64,000 nt of DNA. It comes from Spongiimicrobium salis. GTDB taxonomy: Bacteria > Bacteroidota > Bacteroidia > Flavobacteriales > Flavobacteriaceae. The position numbers and the translations under genes were made by a program. The DNA lies in the NCBI RefSeq assembly GCF_043678055.1, contig NZ_JBHEQA010000004.1:62001-126000 (forward strand), read 5' to 3'. The first letter of the stretch is position 1, and the number at the start of each line of letters is the position of its first letter. The notes below the pieces were generated by a model, which saw only the letters and a list, made by a program, of their open reading frames with translations, did not search any database and was not told where the DNA came from. This document shows, one piece after another, positions 16,008 through 24,326 of the stretch.

Positions 16008-16760
16008 TTACCATTCCATATTGGGATATGTTCGCTGCATATATTGCAGATCGCTGAGCAAATACCCCATATGCTCTGTATGCACTCCTTTTTTTCCTCC
16101 TTTTTGAAACCATTGATTTTCGGGAACAGTCAAAGTAGCTTCTTCCAAAAGTGCAGTGACATTGGCATAATACTCTTGTTTTAGTGCTTTGACATCTACC
16201 CCTATACCTTCCGTTATCATGGCTTCCTCGGCTTCAGTCGTTTGAAAAAATTCATCCGTATACGTCCACAAATCATTGATGGCCTGCTGTATTCTGGAAT
16301 GACTTTCTTCCGTACCATCTCCCAAGCGCTTAATCCAATCCGATGAAAATCGATAATGATAACTAACTTCTTTTATTCCTTTTCTCGCAATTGCAGCCAA
16401 TACTTCGTCCTTACTTTCTTGTAGTCTTTTTACAAAAAGAATATGAAAGGCATCAAATAAAAACTGACGCGCAATGGTATAGCCGAAATCGGTATTGGGC
16501 TGTTCCACTAAAAGTACGTTGATATATTCCCGTTCTTTTCTTAAAAAGGCGATACTATCTTCCGTGACATCGCCCCCAGCCACCTTTGCGGCATATTGAA
16601 AATAACTGCGGGTTTGCCCCAAAAGATCCAAAGAAATATTGGTACAGGCGATATCTGTTTCCAAATTTGGGCCATGACCGCATAACTCGCCCAAACGCTG
16701 TCCCAAAATAAGGCTATTGTCCGCTATTCCCAGGATATATTGATATAGATTTTCTTTCAT
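16008..16760 (-). CDS. paaC: Phenylacetyl-CoA epoxygenase structural subunit PaaC
   Basis: Ferritin-like helical subunit that pairs with PaaA in the (PaaAC)2 core. It resembles PaaA in fold but lacks the di-iron ligands. Seen motifs are ADNSLILGQRLGELCGHGP, SLDLLGQTRSYFQYAA and NTDFGYTIARQFLFDAFH. I start at the ATG at 16760 (250 aa, the family length). The open frame extends to 16814 and would add a Ser/Thr/Ile stretch encoded by a GAAGTT-type repeat, which looks like untranslated spacer. It lies 88 bp after paaB. Confidence 0.92.
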   Translation of the reverse strand: MKENLYQYILGIADNSLILGQRLGELCGHGPNLETDIACTNISLDLLGQTRSYFQYAAKVAGGDVTEDSIAFLRKEREYINVLLVEQPNTDFGYTIARQFLFDAFHILFVKRLQESKDEVLAAIARKGIKEVSYHYRFSSDWIKRLGDGTEESHSRIQQAINDLWTYTDEFFQTTEAEEAMITEGIGVDVKALKQEYYANVTALLEEATLTVPENQWFQKGGKKGVHTEHMGYLLSDLQYMQRTYPNMEW

Positions 16761-16848
16761 TTCACTTAAGATTAAAGTTGAATTCGAAATCGAAGTTGAA
16801 GTTGAAATCGACATTCTTATTTCATGTTCAACTTCATATTCAAGAGTC

Positions 16849-17133
16849 TTACATATGCTTTACCTCATCGGGCAAATCATAAAAGGTAGGGTGTCTGTAT
16901 ACCTTGTCCTGTGCTGGCTCAAAAAGCTCTCCATTATTTTCAGGATTGGAGGCCGTAATATTACTGGATTCTACCACCCAAATGCTTACCCCTTCATTTC
17001 TTCGCGTATACACATCCCTGGCATTTTCCAGAGCCATTTCGGCATCTGCCGCGTGCAAACTTCCAAAATGACGGTGTTCCAGTCCATTTTTACTTCGTAC
17101 AAATACTTCCCAAAGTGGCCAATTTTTTTTCAT
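16849..17133 (-). CDS. paaB: Phenylacetyl-CoA epoxygenase subunit PaaB
   Basis: Small subunit of the epoxygenase, 94 residues, with WPLWEVFVRSKNGLEHRHFG at the N-terminus and ARDVYTRRNEGVSIWVV in the middle, both diagnostic of PaaB. It bridges PaaAC cores in the larger assembly and is required for activity. I start at the ATG at 17133, because the longer frame would need a GTG three codons earlier. It is 30 bp downstream of paaA. Confidence 0.92.
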   Translation of the reverse strand: MKKNWPLWEVFVRSKNGLEHRHFGSLHAADAEMALENARDVYTRRNEGVSIWVVESSNITASNPENNGELFEPAQDKVYRHPTFYDLPDEVKHM

Positions 17134-17163
17134 AAAAATCACTATTATGCAATACCAATGCTT

Positions 17164-18120
17164 TTAGATTACTTCTTTTAATTTTCGTGCTTCTTTCTTG
17201 TCTGCATAGGCCATGGCGGCATCCCTTACCCAGGTTCCGCGTTCCCATGCACCTACTCTGGCGTTCATACGCTCTCGATTGCATGGACCATGTCCTTTTA
17301 CCACCTGCCAAAACTCATCCCAGTCAATTTCACCAAAATCATAATGCCCTGTTTCTTCGTTCCATTTTAAATCCGGGTCAGGAATCGTAAGTCCTATAAG
17401 ATCTGCCTGAGGAACCGTTTGATCAATAAATTGTTGCCGGAGTTCGTCATTGGTTTTACGCTTCAATTTCCATTTCATGGATTGGGCCGTATGTACAGAT
17501 TCGGCATCTGTTGGCCCCAACATCATTAAAGAGGGCCACCACCATCTATTTAGGGCATCCTGTGCCATTTCCTTTTGTTCCGGTGTTCCCTGAGCCAATT
17601 TCATCATAATCTCAAAACCCTGACGTTGGTGAAAACTCTCCTCTTTACATACTCTGATCATTGCTCTGGCATAAGGCCCATAGGAGGTACTGCACAAAGG
17701 TACTTGATTGATAATTGCTGCACCGTCCACAAGCCAGCCAATAGCCCCCATATCTGCCCAGGTAATGGTTGGGTAATTAAAAATACTGGAGTATTTGGCT
17801 TTGCCCGAATGCAATTGTTCATACAATTCCTCCCTTGAAATTCCCAAAGTCTCACAGGCGCTGTATAAATAGAGGCCATGACCTGCTTCATCCTGAACTT
17901 TGGCCAGCAGTGCCACTTTACGCCGCAATGAAGGTGCTCTGGTAATCCAGTTCCCTTCGGGCAACATTCCGATAATTTCAGAATGTGCATGTTGGGAAAT
18001 TTGCCGAATATGGGTTTTACGATACTTTTCGGGCATCCAATCCTTAGGTTCGATCTTCTCATCACGTGCAATACGCGCTTCAAATAACTCTTCGAGATTC
18101 TTAATTTGTTCGTCGCTCAT
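17164..18120 (-). CDS. paaA: Phenylacetyl-CoA epoxygenase catalytic subunit PaaA
   Basis: Di-iron catalytic subunit that inserts one oxygen atom into the ring of phenylacetyl-CoA. The 318 residues show the ferritin-type ligand motifs KVQDEAGHGLYLYSACE and CKEESFHQRQGFE, spaced about 100 residues apart, and the substrate-pocket segment SIFNYPTITWADMGAIGWL. Length and motifs are standard. paaE lies 81 bp upstream and paaB 30 bp downstream. Confidence 0.95.
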   Translation of the reverse strand: MSDEQIKNLEELFEARIARDEKIEPKDWMPEKYRKTHIRQISQHAHSEIIGMLPEGNWITRAPSLRRKVALLAKVQDEAGHGLYLYSACETLGISREELYEQLHSGKAKYSSIFNYPTITWADMGAIGWLVDGAAIINQVPLCSTSYGPYARAMIRVCKEESFHQRQGFEIMMKLAQGTPEQKEMAQDALNRWWWPSLMMLGPTDAESVHTAQSMKWKLKRKTNDELRQQFIDQTVPQADLIGLTIPDPDLKWNEETGHYDFGEIDWDEFWQVVKGHGPCNRERMNARVGAWERGTWVRDAAMAYADKKEARKLKEVI

Positions 18121-18201
18121 ATCGAATACATTTTAAGGAAAAAATGATGAAGTGTCGCCATCGACAATGGCTTTTCCCCAGCATTCCTGACCTGTTATTT
18201 T

Positions 18202-19275
18202 TTATACATCAAAATCAACAATAACTTTCTCCGTTGTCGGCACGGCCTGACAACTTAATACAAGGTTATTTCTAACCTCATCCTCTTCCAAGGCATAATT
18301 CACCTTCATTTCCACGGCTCCTTCCATAACCCTACACTTACAGGTACTACATACTCCACCTTTACAAGCAAAGGGTAAATCGGCACCCGCAGCCAAGGCT
18401 CCATCTAAAATATTGTCATGGGCATCTTCCATAGTAAAGTGAAATTCCTTTCCTCCATCAATAATAGTTACTTCCGTGCCCTCTGCCCGTTTTTCAAGAA
18501 CTTCCGCTACTTTCTCGTTGGAAACAGCATCATCTCCGGAAAAGAACAGCTCGTAGTGAATTCTTTCTTTGGATAACCCCTTTGCTTCCAGATGATCCCT
18601 AATTAAGAAGATCATCTCTTTGGGTCCACAAATAAAGCAACTATCGGTATCTGCTACATCAATGAAATTATCGGTCAATACATTCAATTTCTCTTCTGTA
18701 AAACGTCCGTTGAACAGTGGGCTATCCCGTTGTTCCTTAGTGAGAAAATAAAAAATTTCCAACCTCCCGAAATAGGTGTTGCGCAATTGCTCGATCTCTT
18801 CCTTAAAAACAATGGATTTTACACTCCGATTGAGATAGAATAGCTTAAAAGTACTTTTAGGCTCTAAAGATAAATGCGTTTTTATTATAGATAAAATAGG
18901 AGTAATTCCACTACCTGCAGCAAAGGCAATATGGCTCTTAGCCTTGTCCGACTCCACATCAATATAGAAGTTCCCCGAAGGTTCCATGATCTCCAATATG
19001 TCCCCAGATTTCAGTTCCGTATTGGCATAGGTAGAAAACAGACCGCCATGAATTTGCTTTACGGCCACTTTCCATTCATTATCCACCGGACTGGAACATA
19101 ACGAATACGACCTTCTCACATCTTCCCCATTGATTATTTTCCGTAAGGTAAGATATTGTCCTTGGGTAAAAGAAAAAGCTTCCCGCAGTTGTTCCGGAAT
19201 ATCGAAGGTAAGTACGGAACAATCATCAGTATCCTTATAGACTTCTGCAACTCTTATTTCATGAAAATCTGACAT
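18202..19275 (-). CDS. paaE: Phenylacetyl-CoA epoxygenase reductase PaaE
   Basis: NAD(P)H-dependent reductase feeding electrons to PaaA. In 357 residues there is an FAD domain (RRSYSLCSSP), an NAD(P) domain (FAAGSGITPILSII and CFICGPKEM), and a C-terminal plant-type ferredoxin domain with cluster Cys residues in FACKGGVCSTCKC and LSCQA. It is the first gene of the structural paa operon, just downstream of the tetR gene. The 77-bp gap carries a -33/-7 promoter overlapped by a perfect palindrome, the probable PaaR-type operator. Confidence 0.94.
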   Translation of the reverse strand: MSDFHEIRVAEVYKDTDDCSVLTFDIPEQLREAFSFTQGQYLTLRKIINGEDVRRSYSLCSSPVDNEWKVAVKQIHGGLFSTYANTELKSGDILEIMEPSGNFYIDVESDKAKSHIAFAAGSGITPILSIIKTHLSLEPKSTFKLFYLNRSVKSIVFKEEIEQLRNTYFGRLEIFYFLTKEQRDSPLFNGRFTEEKLNVLTDNFIDVADTDSCFICGPKEMIFLIRDHLEAKGLSKERIHYELFFSGDDAVSNEKVAEVLEKRAEGTEVTIIDGGKEFHFTMEDAHDNILDGALAAGADLPFACKGGVCSTCKCRVMEGAVEMKVNYALEEDEVRNNLVLSCQAVPTTEKVIVDFDV

Positions 19276-19300
19276 AAACTATCTTCTATTGCTTAAACCG

Positions 19301-19332
19301 CAAAACTAACAATTGTTAGTTTTTCATGCAAA
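19301..19332 (-). promoter_or_regulatory. paa operon promoter overlapped by a TetR-type operator palindrome
   Basis: On the minus strand TTTG (19332-19329) and TAGTTTTG (19308-19301) are 20 bp apart, matching the Bacteroidota TTG / TAnnTTTG promoter. A perfect 22-bp palindrome at 19302-19323, core ACTAACAATTGTTAGT, covers the -7 box and most of the spacer, as expected for a repressor site. The inner CNAAC-N4-GTTNG pattern is the same as in the second palindrome at 19963-19982 and resembles the motif I recall for TetR-family PaaR in Thermus. Binding by the adjacent regulator is inferred. Confidence 0.75.
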
Positions 19333-19352
19333 TTTACAAAATTAATTGTGAA

Positions 19353-19922
19353 CTAGGTGTTAATTCCGTTGATCAACACTTCGCTTAAACGCTCTGCGAG
19401 TTCCTCGGTTTCCAATCCTCCTTTCTTCGGAATCCATAGGTACAGGGATCGCAAAGTGGACAAAATAGAGAACAATATGATTTCTGGATCCGTATCGATG
19501 ATGTTGCCATTGACCATACCTTCCTTAATGATTTTTCTAAAATCTTCTTCATAATCCGAGCGCAATTGCAAATAATAATCCAATTGCCCTTCCAAGTGCA
19601 TCCAATCATTGTTTAAACAAGCCATTTGCTCCGTATTGTTCCCAGCTATCTCCACATGCAGGGACACCACTCGCTTTAATTTTTCCAGATTGTCCACCTC
19701 GGCCGACTTTATAGTCGCTATTCCTGTTGTAAACTCCTCCGCCAACGCAATGATAATATCTTTAAGGATATCTTGCTTGGAGGTGATGTGATTATAAAGA
19801 CTGGCCGCTTTTATGTTCATGACTTTAGCAATATCCCGCATAGTCACAGCACTATATCCCTTAGCTTTAAAGAGTTTTGCAGCTGTCTTAATAATTTCTT
19901 CCTTTCTAGTCTCCATTTTCAT
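19353..19922 (-). CDS. TetR-family repressor, probable PaaR
   Basis: A 189-residue TetR/AcrR regulator. The N-terminal DNA-binding domain is plain (AAKLFKAKGYSAVTMRDIAK, then IKAASLYNHITSKQDIL), and the rest is a helical ligand-binding domain. It lies directly upstream of paaE in the same direction and is divergent from the aromatic amino acid hydroxylase gene. Palindromes of the same pattern lie on both sides of it (19302-19323 and 19963-19982), so it probably represses itself, the paa operon and the hydroxylase, with phenylacetyl-CoA as the likely inducer by analogy with known TetR-type PaaR proteins. A second ATG two codons in (19916) is an equally good start. Confidence 0.88.
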   Translation of the reverse strand: MKMETRKEEIIKTAAKLFKAKGYSAVTMRDIAKVMNIKAASLYNHITSKQDILKDIIIALAEEFTTGIATIKSAEVDNLEKLKRVVSLHVEIAGNNTEQMACLNNDWMHLEGQLDYYLQLRSDYEEDFRKIIKEGMVNGNIIDTDPEIILFSILSTLRSLYLWIPKKGGLETEELAERLSEVLINGINT

Positions 19923-19962
19923 CTTTCTAAAATATAACTATTCCATGGCAAATGCTAAAATA

Positions 19963-20005
19963 ATACGAACGCTTGTTCGTATGCCCCAATTAATCCGTAA
20001 TTTTG
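19963..20005. promoter_or_regulatory. TetR-type operator and promoter of the aromatic amino acid hydroxylase
   Basis: The perfect palindrome ATACGAACGCTTGTTCGTAT (19963-19982) lies in the tetR/hydroxylase divergent region. The plus-strand promoter TTG (19973-19975), 22 bp, TAATTTTG (19998-20005) has its -33 box inside the palindrome. The core ACGAACGCTTGTTCGT shares AC-N-AAC-N4-GTT-N-GT with the paaE palindrome, so the same repressor is likely to bind both. Confidence 0.72.
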
Positions 20006-20034
20006 CCCTTAAAGTAAAATTGCTGCCTACTGTC

Positions 20035-21810
20035 ATGGAGACTATAGAATCTAATCCGTTAATCGATAGATTACCACCACATTTAAAACAGTTTATCAAG
20101 CCACAGAATTATGAGGATTATTCCCCTATAAATCAGGCGGTTTGGCGCTACGTCATGCGCAAAAACATCTCCTATCTTACTACAGTGGCACATGAGTCTT
20201 ATGCCCATGGCATTGAAGTTACCGGAATCTCCATTGACGCCATTCCCAGTATGTATGGTATGAATCGTATTCTAAAAGAAATTGGTTGGGCCGCCGTAGC
20301 GGTTGATGGGTTTATCCCGCCAAATGCTTTTATGGAGTTCCAGGCGTATAAAATTCTGGTGATTGCTTCGGATATCCGACAATTGGAAAATATAGCCTAT
20401 ACCCCTGCTCCAGATATAATTCATGAAGCTGCAGGACACGCTCCCATCATAGCCAATCCGGATTATGCCGAATATCTCAGGCGTTTTGGGGAAATTGGGG
20501 CCAAAGCGATATTGTCGGCACATGATAATGAAGTATACGAGGCCGTGCGCAAATTATCCATCTTAAAAGAAGCTCCGACCTCTACTCCTGAAGAAATCGA
20601 TGCTGCGGAAAAAGAAGTGCATCATCTTCAAAACAAGAAAGTCCCCCTGTCTGAAATGGCCAAAATCAGAAATTTGCATTGGTGGACCGTAGAATACGGA
20701 TTGATCGGTACCGTAGACAATCCTAAAATATACGGAGCTGGCCTATTATCTTCTATTGGCGAAAGCAAATGGTGTATGACGAAGGAAGTGGAAAAAAGAC
20801 CCTATTCCATTGATGTTGCAGAACAGGAATTTGATATCACAAAACCACAGCCCCAATTATATGTCACCCCCGATTTCTCCTATCTTATGGAAGTCTTGGA
20901 GGAATTCTCCAATACTATGGCCTTGCGCAAAGGTGGTTTCCGAGGGTTGCAGAAACTCATTGATTCCAAAAAAACAGGAACGATCGAATTAAACACCGGG
21001 CTCCAAATTTCCGGGGTTTTCACCCAAATGATCACCGACGAGGATAATAATGTGGTATTTTTTAGAACGGAAGGCCCCACAGCATTGGCCAATCGCGAAA
21101 AAGAATTGATCGGGCATGGGATAGAGGGACATTCCCACGGATTTAGTTCTCCTATTGGAAAATTAAAAGGCATTAATCTGGCTATTGAAAATATGGGACC
21201 TCGCGACTTGAAGGCCTATAATTTTTATGATAACAAACGTATCTCTTTTGAGTATGAAAGCGGCATTGTTGTAGAAGGCCTAAATATCACAGGAATTCGA
21301 AATATCAATGGAAAATTGATTTTAATTCAGTTTGAAGACTGCACGGTGACTTATAAGAATGAAATATTGTTCAAACCAGAGTATGGCACTTTTGACCTAG
21401 CTGTTGGATCTTCTATCGTATCGGCATTTGCAGGGGCAGCGGATTATCGATCTTTCCATGAATTGTATCATGTTTCGGATACAAAAACGGTGAAAGTGCG
21501 TAAAGATGAGGCCACCCTAGCTCTGGAATATATGTACCAACAAGTTCGTGATTTACGGGAGTCCGAAAAAATGGAAAGTGCGGTATTAAAAGAAATTTTC
21601 AATGCGGTTCAAGAACAACACCCTAAGGATTGGTTGCTCTCCGTAGAATTGTTTGAATTGGCAAAACAACTTGGCCAGGAAGACTTTGCATCGTCCATTC
21701 TAGCGCATTTGGAAATGGTAAAGAAACAGCATCCGAATTTGGCAGGACTCATCAATGATGGACTCGCCCTTCTTGACGATCAAAAAGAAGTACGCACTAC
21801 CACTTCCTGA
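20035..21810 (+). CDS. Aromatic amino acid (phenylalanine-type) hydroxylase with long C-terminal extension
   Basis: Pterin-dependent non-haem iron hydroxylase, 591 residues from the ATG at 20035. The iron ligands are visible as IIHEAAGHAP (two His) and WWTVEYGLIG (Glu), and the fold core runs from about residue 40 to 330. The remaining 260 residues form an extension seen in flavobacterial members, whose role I do not know. The open frame continues upstream to 19813 but that part is antisense to tetR and is rejected as coding. Divergence from the PaaR-like gene and the shared operator suggest phenylalanine as substrate, giving tyrosine as an alternative route to phenylacetate. Tryptophan cannot be excluded. 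Confidence 0.88.
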   Translation: METIESNPLIDRLPPHLKQFIKPQNYEDYSPINQAVWRYVMRKNISYLTTVAHESYAHGIEVTGISIDAIPSMYGMNRILKEIGWAAVAVDGFIPPNAFMEFQAYKILVIASDIRQLENIAYTPAPDIIHEAAGHAPIIANPDYAEYLRRFGEIGAKAILSAHDNEVYEAVRKLSILKEAPTSTPEEIDAAEKEVHHLQNKKVPLSEMAKIRNLHWWTVEYGLIGTVDNPKIYGAGLLSSIGESKWCMTKEVEKRPYSIDVAEQEFDITKPQPQLYVTPDFSYLMEVLEEFSNTMALRKGGFRGLQKLIDSKKTGTIELNTGLQISGVFTQMITDEDNNVVFFRTEGPTALANREKELIGHGIEGHSHGFSSPIGKLKGINLAIENMGPRDLKAYNFYDNKRISFEYESGIVVEGLNITGIRNINGKLILIQFEDCTVTYKNEILFKPEYGTFDLAVGSSIVSAFAGAADYRSFHELYHVSDTKTVKVRKDEATLALEYMYQQVRDLRESEKMESAVLKEIFNAVQEQHPKDWLLSVELFELAKQLGQEDFASSILAHLEMVKKQHPNLAGLINDGLALLDDQKEVRTTTS

Positions 21811-22025
21811 TCCCGTTTGGATGGTCAAAGGTTGTAAAAGCAGGAAAAACAACATTAAAAAAGGACCCCTAGATTCTCTTAATCAATTCGTTTTTAGAAC
21901 TTAAGACATTACCTGTCTTTAGAAAAACATTTTAAAATTTAACATCTCCAAGCTTTAAGCCTCCTCATTGGCTTTGTTCCCATAAATTCCTTACCTTTTC
22001 ACAAAAAAAGTGCGCATTTTAATGA

Positions 22026-23465
22026 ATGCCAAAATTTGCTTACATGACTCATAGAAAGAAAGTACTCCTCTACAATCCCAAAGCTGTTTTTTTTGATATG
22101 CCTCTTGCCTTACTGGCCATTGGTTCTGTTCTAGACCCAAAAAAATACGAGGTCATAATTGTTGATGGGCGCATTGATGAAAATCCGATAGCCTTGTTAC
22201 AACAACACCTAACCGATGCCCTGTGTTTTGGAGTTACTGTAATTACAGGAGCTCCTATAAAGGATGCATTGGAAATCTCAGAAAAAGTAAAAACATTGGC
22301 CCCCGAACTTCCTGTTATTTGGGGTGGGTGGCACACTGCGCTTTTTGCCACACAACCCATTGAAGAACATAGGTTCATTGATATCACCGTACAGGGACAG
22401 GGCGAAGATACTTTTAAGGAATTGGTAGATCGTTTAGACACCAACACTTCATTGGAAGGATTAAAAGGTATCAGTTTTAGAAATGGGGAAAAAGCCGTAA
22501 AAAATCCTCCAAGATCTATTGTAGATATGGATTCCATGCCAAGAGTAAATTACGACCTTATTGATGTGGAAAAATACTTTGAGAAAAAAGGGAAACGCCA
22601 GTTCGATTTTATTTCTTCCATTGGCTGCTTTTTCCGATGCGCCTTCTGCGCTGACCCCTTTGTATTCAAACGCAAGTTTTCGGCCATATCTCCAAAGAAG
22701 ATGATAGAAGATCTTGTCTATTATCATGACAAGTATAAGTTTGATGATCTTAATTTTCAAGATGAAACTTTTTTTACCTACGCCAATCGAATAGAAGAAT
22801 TTTGCACTGAACTCATTGCCAGCGGACTTAAATTCTCTTGGGCGGCCACCATGCGTGCCGATCAAGGAGAGCGACTTTCCGATGAGGTATGGGAACTTTC
22901 AAAAAAATCGGGCCTTAGAAGATTATTGATCGGGGTAGAATCTGGATCCCAGGAGATGATGGATTGGCTAAAAAAAGATATTAAACTTACCCAAGTCTTT
23001 TATTGTGCGGACAAGTGCAAGGATTTGGGCATCGACGTTATTTTCCCATTCATTGTTGGCTTTCCAAACGAAACTCCTGAAAGTGTAAATGCAACAGTGG
23101 ATGTGGTTAAAAAATTGGGTAGTAAAAGTCCAGGTTTCCAAACTCCTATTTTCTATTTTAAACCTTATCCCGGGTCTCAAATTACTCAAGATGTAGTAGC
23201 CCAAGGATACAAACTACCTGAAACCACAAGAGAGTGGGCCGATTTTGATTATATAGGTTCTTCCGGACCTTGGGTAAGCAAGGAAAAAGAACGTTTTTTT
23301 GAGGCATTTAAGTTTTACATGAAATTAGGGTATGGAAAAAACAGGGGTGCCATTTTTTATGTCTTGCGAAAATTAGGACAATGGCGCTGTAAAAAGGATC
23401 TTTTTAAATTCCCGGTAGAAAAGTTTATCATTAATCTTTTACGACCTGAAAAACAGTTATCCTAA
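22026..23465 (+). CDS. B12-binding-domain radical SAM protein
   Basis: A 479-residue cytosolic enzyme of the BchE/P-methylase-like class. Residues 10-150 form a cobalamin-binding Rossmann domain (VLLYNPKAVFFDMPLALLAIG, IWGGWHTAL) without an obvious DxHxxG motif. The radical SAM domain has the 4Fe-4S triad CFFRCAFC near residue 200 (CxxxCxxC), followed by NFQDETFF and RLLIGVESGSQEMMDWL. The C-terminal part is basic. Start may be the second Met at 22044. It stands alone between the hydroxylase (215 bp gap with no other gene) and a convergent DUF4230 gene, so context gives no substrate. Confidence 0.85.
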   Translation: MPKFAYMTHRKKVLLYNPKAVFFDMPLALLAIGSVLDPKKYEVIIVDGRIDENPIALLQQHLTDALCFGVTVITGAPIKDALEISEKVKTLAPELPVIWGGWHTALFATQPIEEHRFIDITVQGQGEDTFKELVDRLDTNTSLEGLKGISFRNGEKAVKNPPRSIVDMDSMPRVNYDLIDVEKYFEKKGKRQFDFISSIGCFFRCAFCADPFVFKRKFSAISPKKMIEDLVYYHDKYKFDDLNFQDETFFTYANRIEEFCTELIASGLKFSWAATMRADQGERLSDEVWELSKKSGLRRLLIGVESGSQEMMDWLKKDIKLTQVFYCADKCKDLGIDVIFPFIVGFPNETPESVNATVDVVKKLGSKSPGFQTPIFYFKPYPGSQITQDVVAQGYKLPETTREWADFDYIGSSGPWVSKEKERFFEAFKFYMKLGYGKNRGAIFYVLRKLGQWRCKKDLFKFPVEKFIINLLRPEKQLS

Positions 23466-23532
23466 CACAAAACAGCACCCAAATGCCCTTTGGACACTAT
23501 TCTAACCTTTAATGGAATCTAAGAAATAAGAA

Positions 23533-24162
23533 TTAGGGCCTAAGTGTATTACCCTCCTCTTCCAAAAATTTCTCTAGGTCCGTAATGGTTCTATCCTTGT
23601 ATACCAATTTCCAGTCCATGGAACTGGTCAATATATAATATTTGGATAACTCTGCAATAAATCGGTCTTGGGCATTTTTCAGCAAGGAAGAAGCCTCAAC
23701 TTTCTGTCTTAAGGAAGCGGTTACATTTTCTTTGATGGCATTGTAGTCTTCAGCTTTAAAAGGATTGAAGTAGTCTGCAGTGACATCATAGTACTTAAAA
23801 TCCGGATAAATTTTAATTTCTGCTTCAGGAATACGTTTTAAGTAAACGGTTTTAGAAGCTTCCTCTATTACAATATCGGTTTTCTTTAAATCGAAACTAA
23901 CTTGCGCCTCTGCGTTGACGACAACCAAAGCTTTCTTGTCGGCCCTGATCCAATCCCCAAACAAGGCTTGTGAATCTTTATAGGTATATACTTCAGAAAA
24001 ATGCCCTTCGGTAACTACCAGTTTGGCCACCTGCTGCAATTGTTCTTGTAGCAACATGGAATTTTCCTGGAGGATGGTCTTGCGCTGTTGATAATCTGTA
24101 CAAGAACGATAAATTAACATTGCAGTTACTGCCAATAAAATACCTACCCCTACTTTTTTCAT
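23533..24162 (-). CDS. DUF4230-family membrane-anchored protein
   Basis: A 209-residue protein with one N-terminal transmembrane helix (VGVGILLAVTAMLIY), a short coiled-coil-like stretch, and the DUF4230 domain. The domain is recognised from VTEGHFSEVYTYKDS, ADKKALVVVNAEAQVSFDLKK and YYDVTADYFNPFKAEDYN. It is probably anchored in the inner membrane with the domain outside. No function is known for the family. Convergent with the radical SAM gene (67 bp apart). Confidence 0.8.
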   Translation of the reverse strand: MKKVGVGILLAVTAMLIYRSCTDYQQRKTILQENSMLLQEQLQQVAKLVVTEGHFSEVYTYKDSQALFGDWIRADKKALVVVNAEAQVSFDLKKTDIVIEEASKTVYLKRIPEAEIKIYPDFKYYDVTADYFNPFKAEDYNAIKENVTASLRQKVEASSLLKNAQDRFIAELSKYYILTSSMDWKLVYKDRTITDLEKFLEEEGNTLRP

Positions 24163-24188
24163 TTGCTCAAATGTTACTAATTATCGGA

Positions 24189-24305
24189 TCATAAATTCCT
24201 CTCTTGCAAAATTGGGAACGCATCTATCCGCCACCCATTCTCCTTAGCAAATTTAAACATCTCTTTCAGGGAAGCAATTTTTAGTTCCCCATCTTCGTTG
24301 CTTCC
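24189..24305 (-). pseudogene. Possible remnant of a protein C-terminus
   Basis: Between the DUF4230 and GSCFA genes a minus-strand frame of 38 codons, without a start, reads as plausible protein (LKIASLKEMFKFAKENGW, then RIDAFPIL) and ends in TGA. It is preceded by a stop. The amphipathic residue pattern suggests the tail of a lost gene, but nothing in the window matches it and I cannot name a family. Chance is quite possible. Confidence 0.2.
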
Positions 24306-24326
24306 TCATCGCAGCATTGAAGTGAT

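Noticed and set aside
16761..16814. N-terminal extension of PaaC rich in Ser and Thr
   Set aside because: Encoded by a simple repeat and absent from the family. The ATG at 16760 gives the normal protein.
19813..20034. Upstream extension of the aromatic amino acid hydroxylase frame, membrane-like
   Set aside because: It is antisense to the tetR coding sequence and crosses the operator. The family N-terminus and the promoter fit the ATG at 20035.
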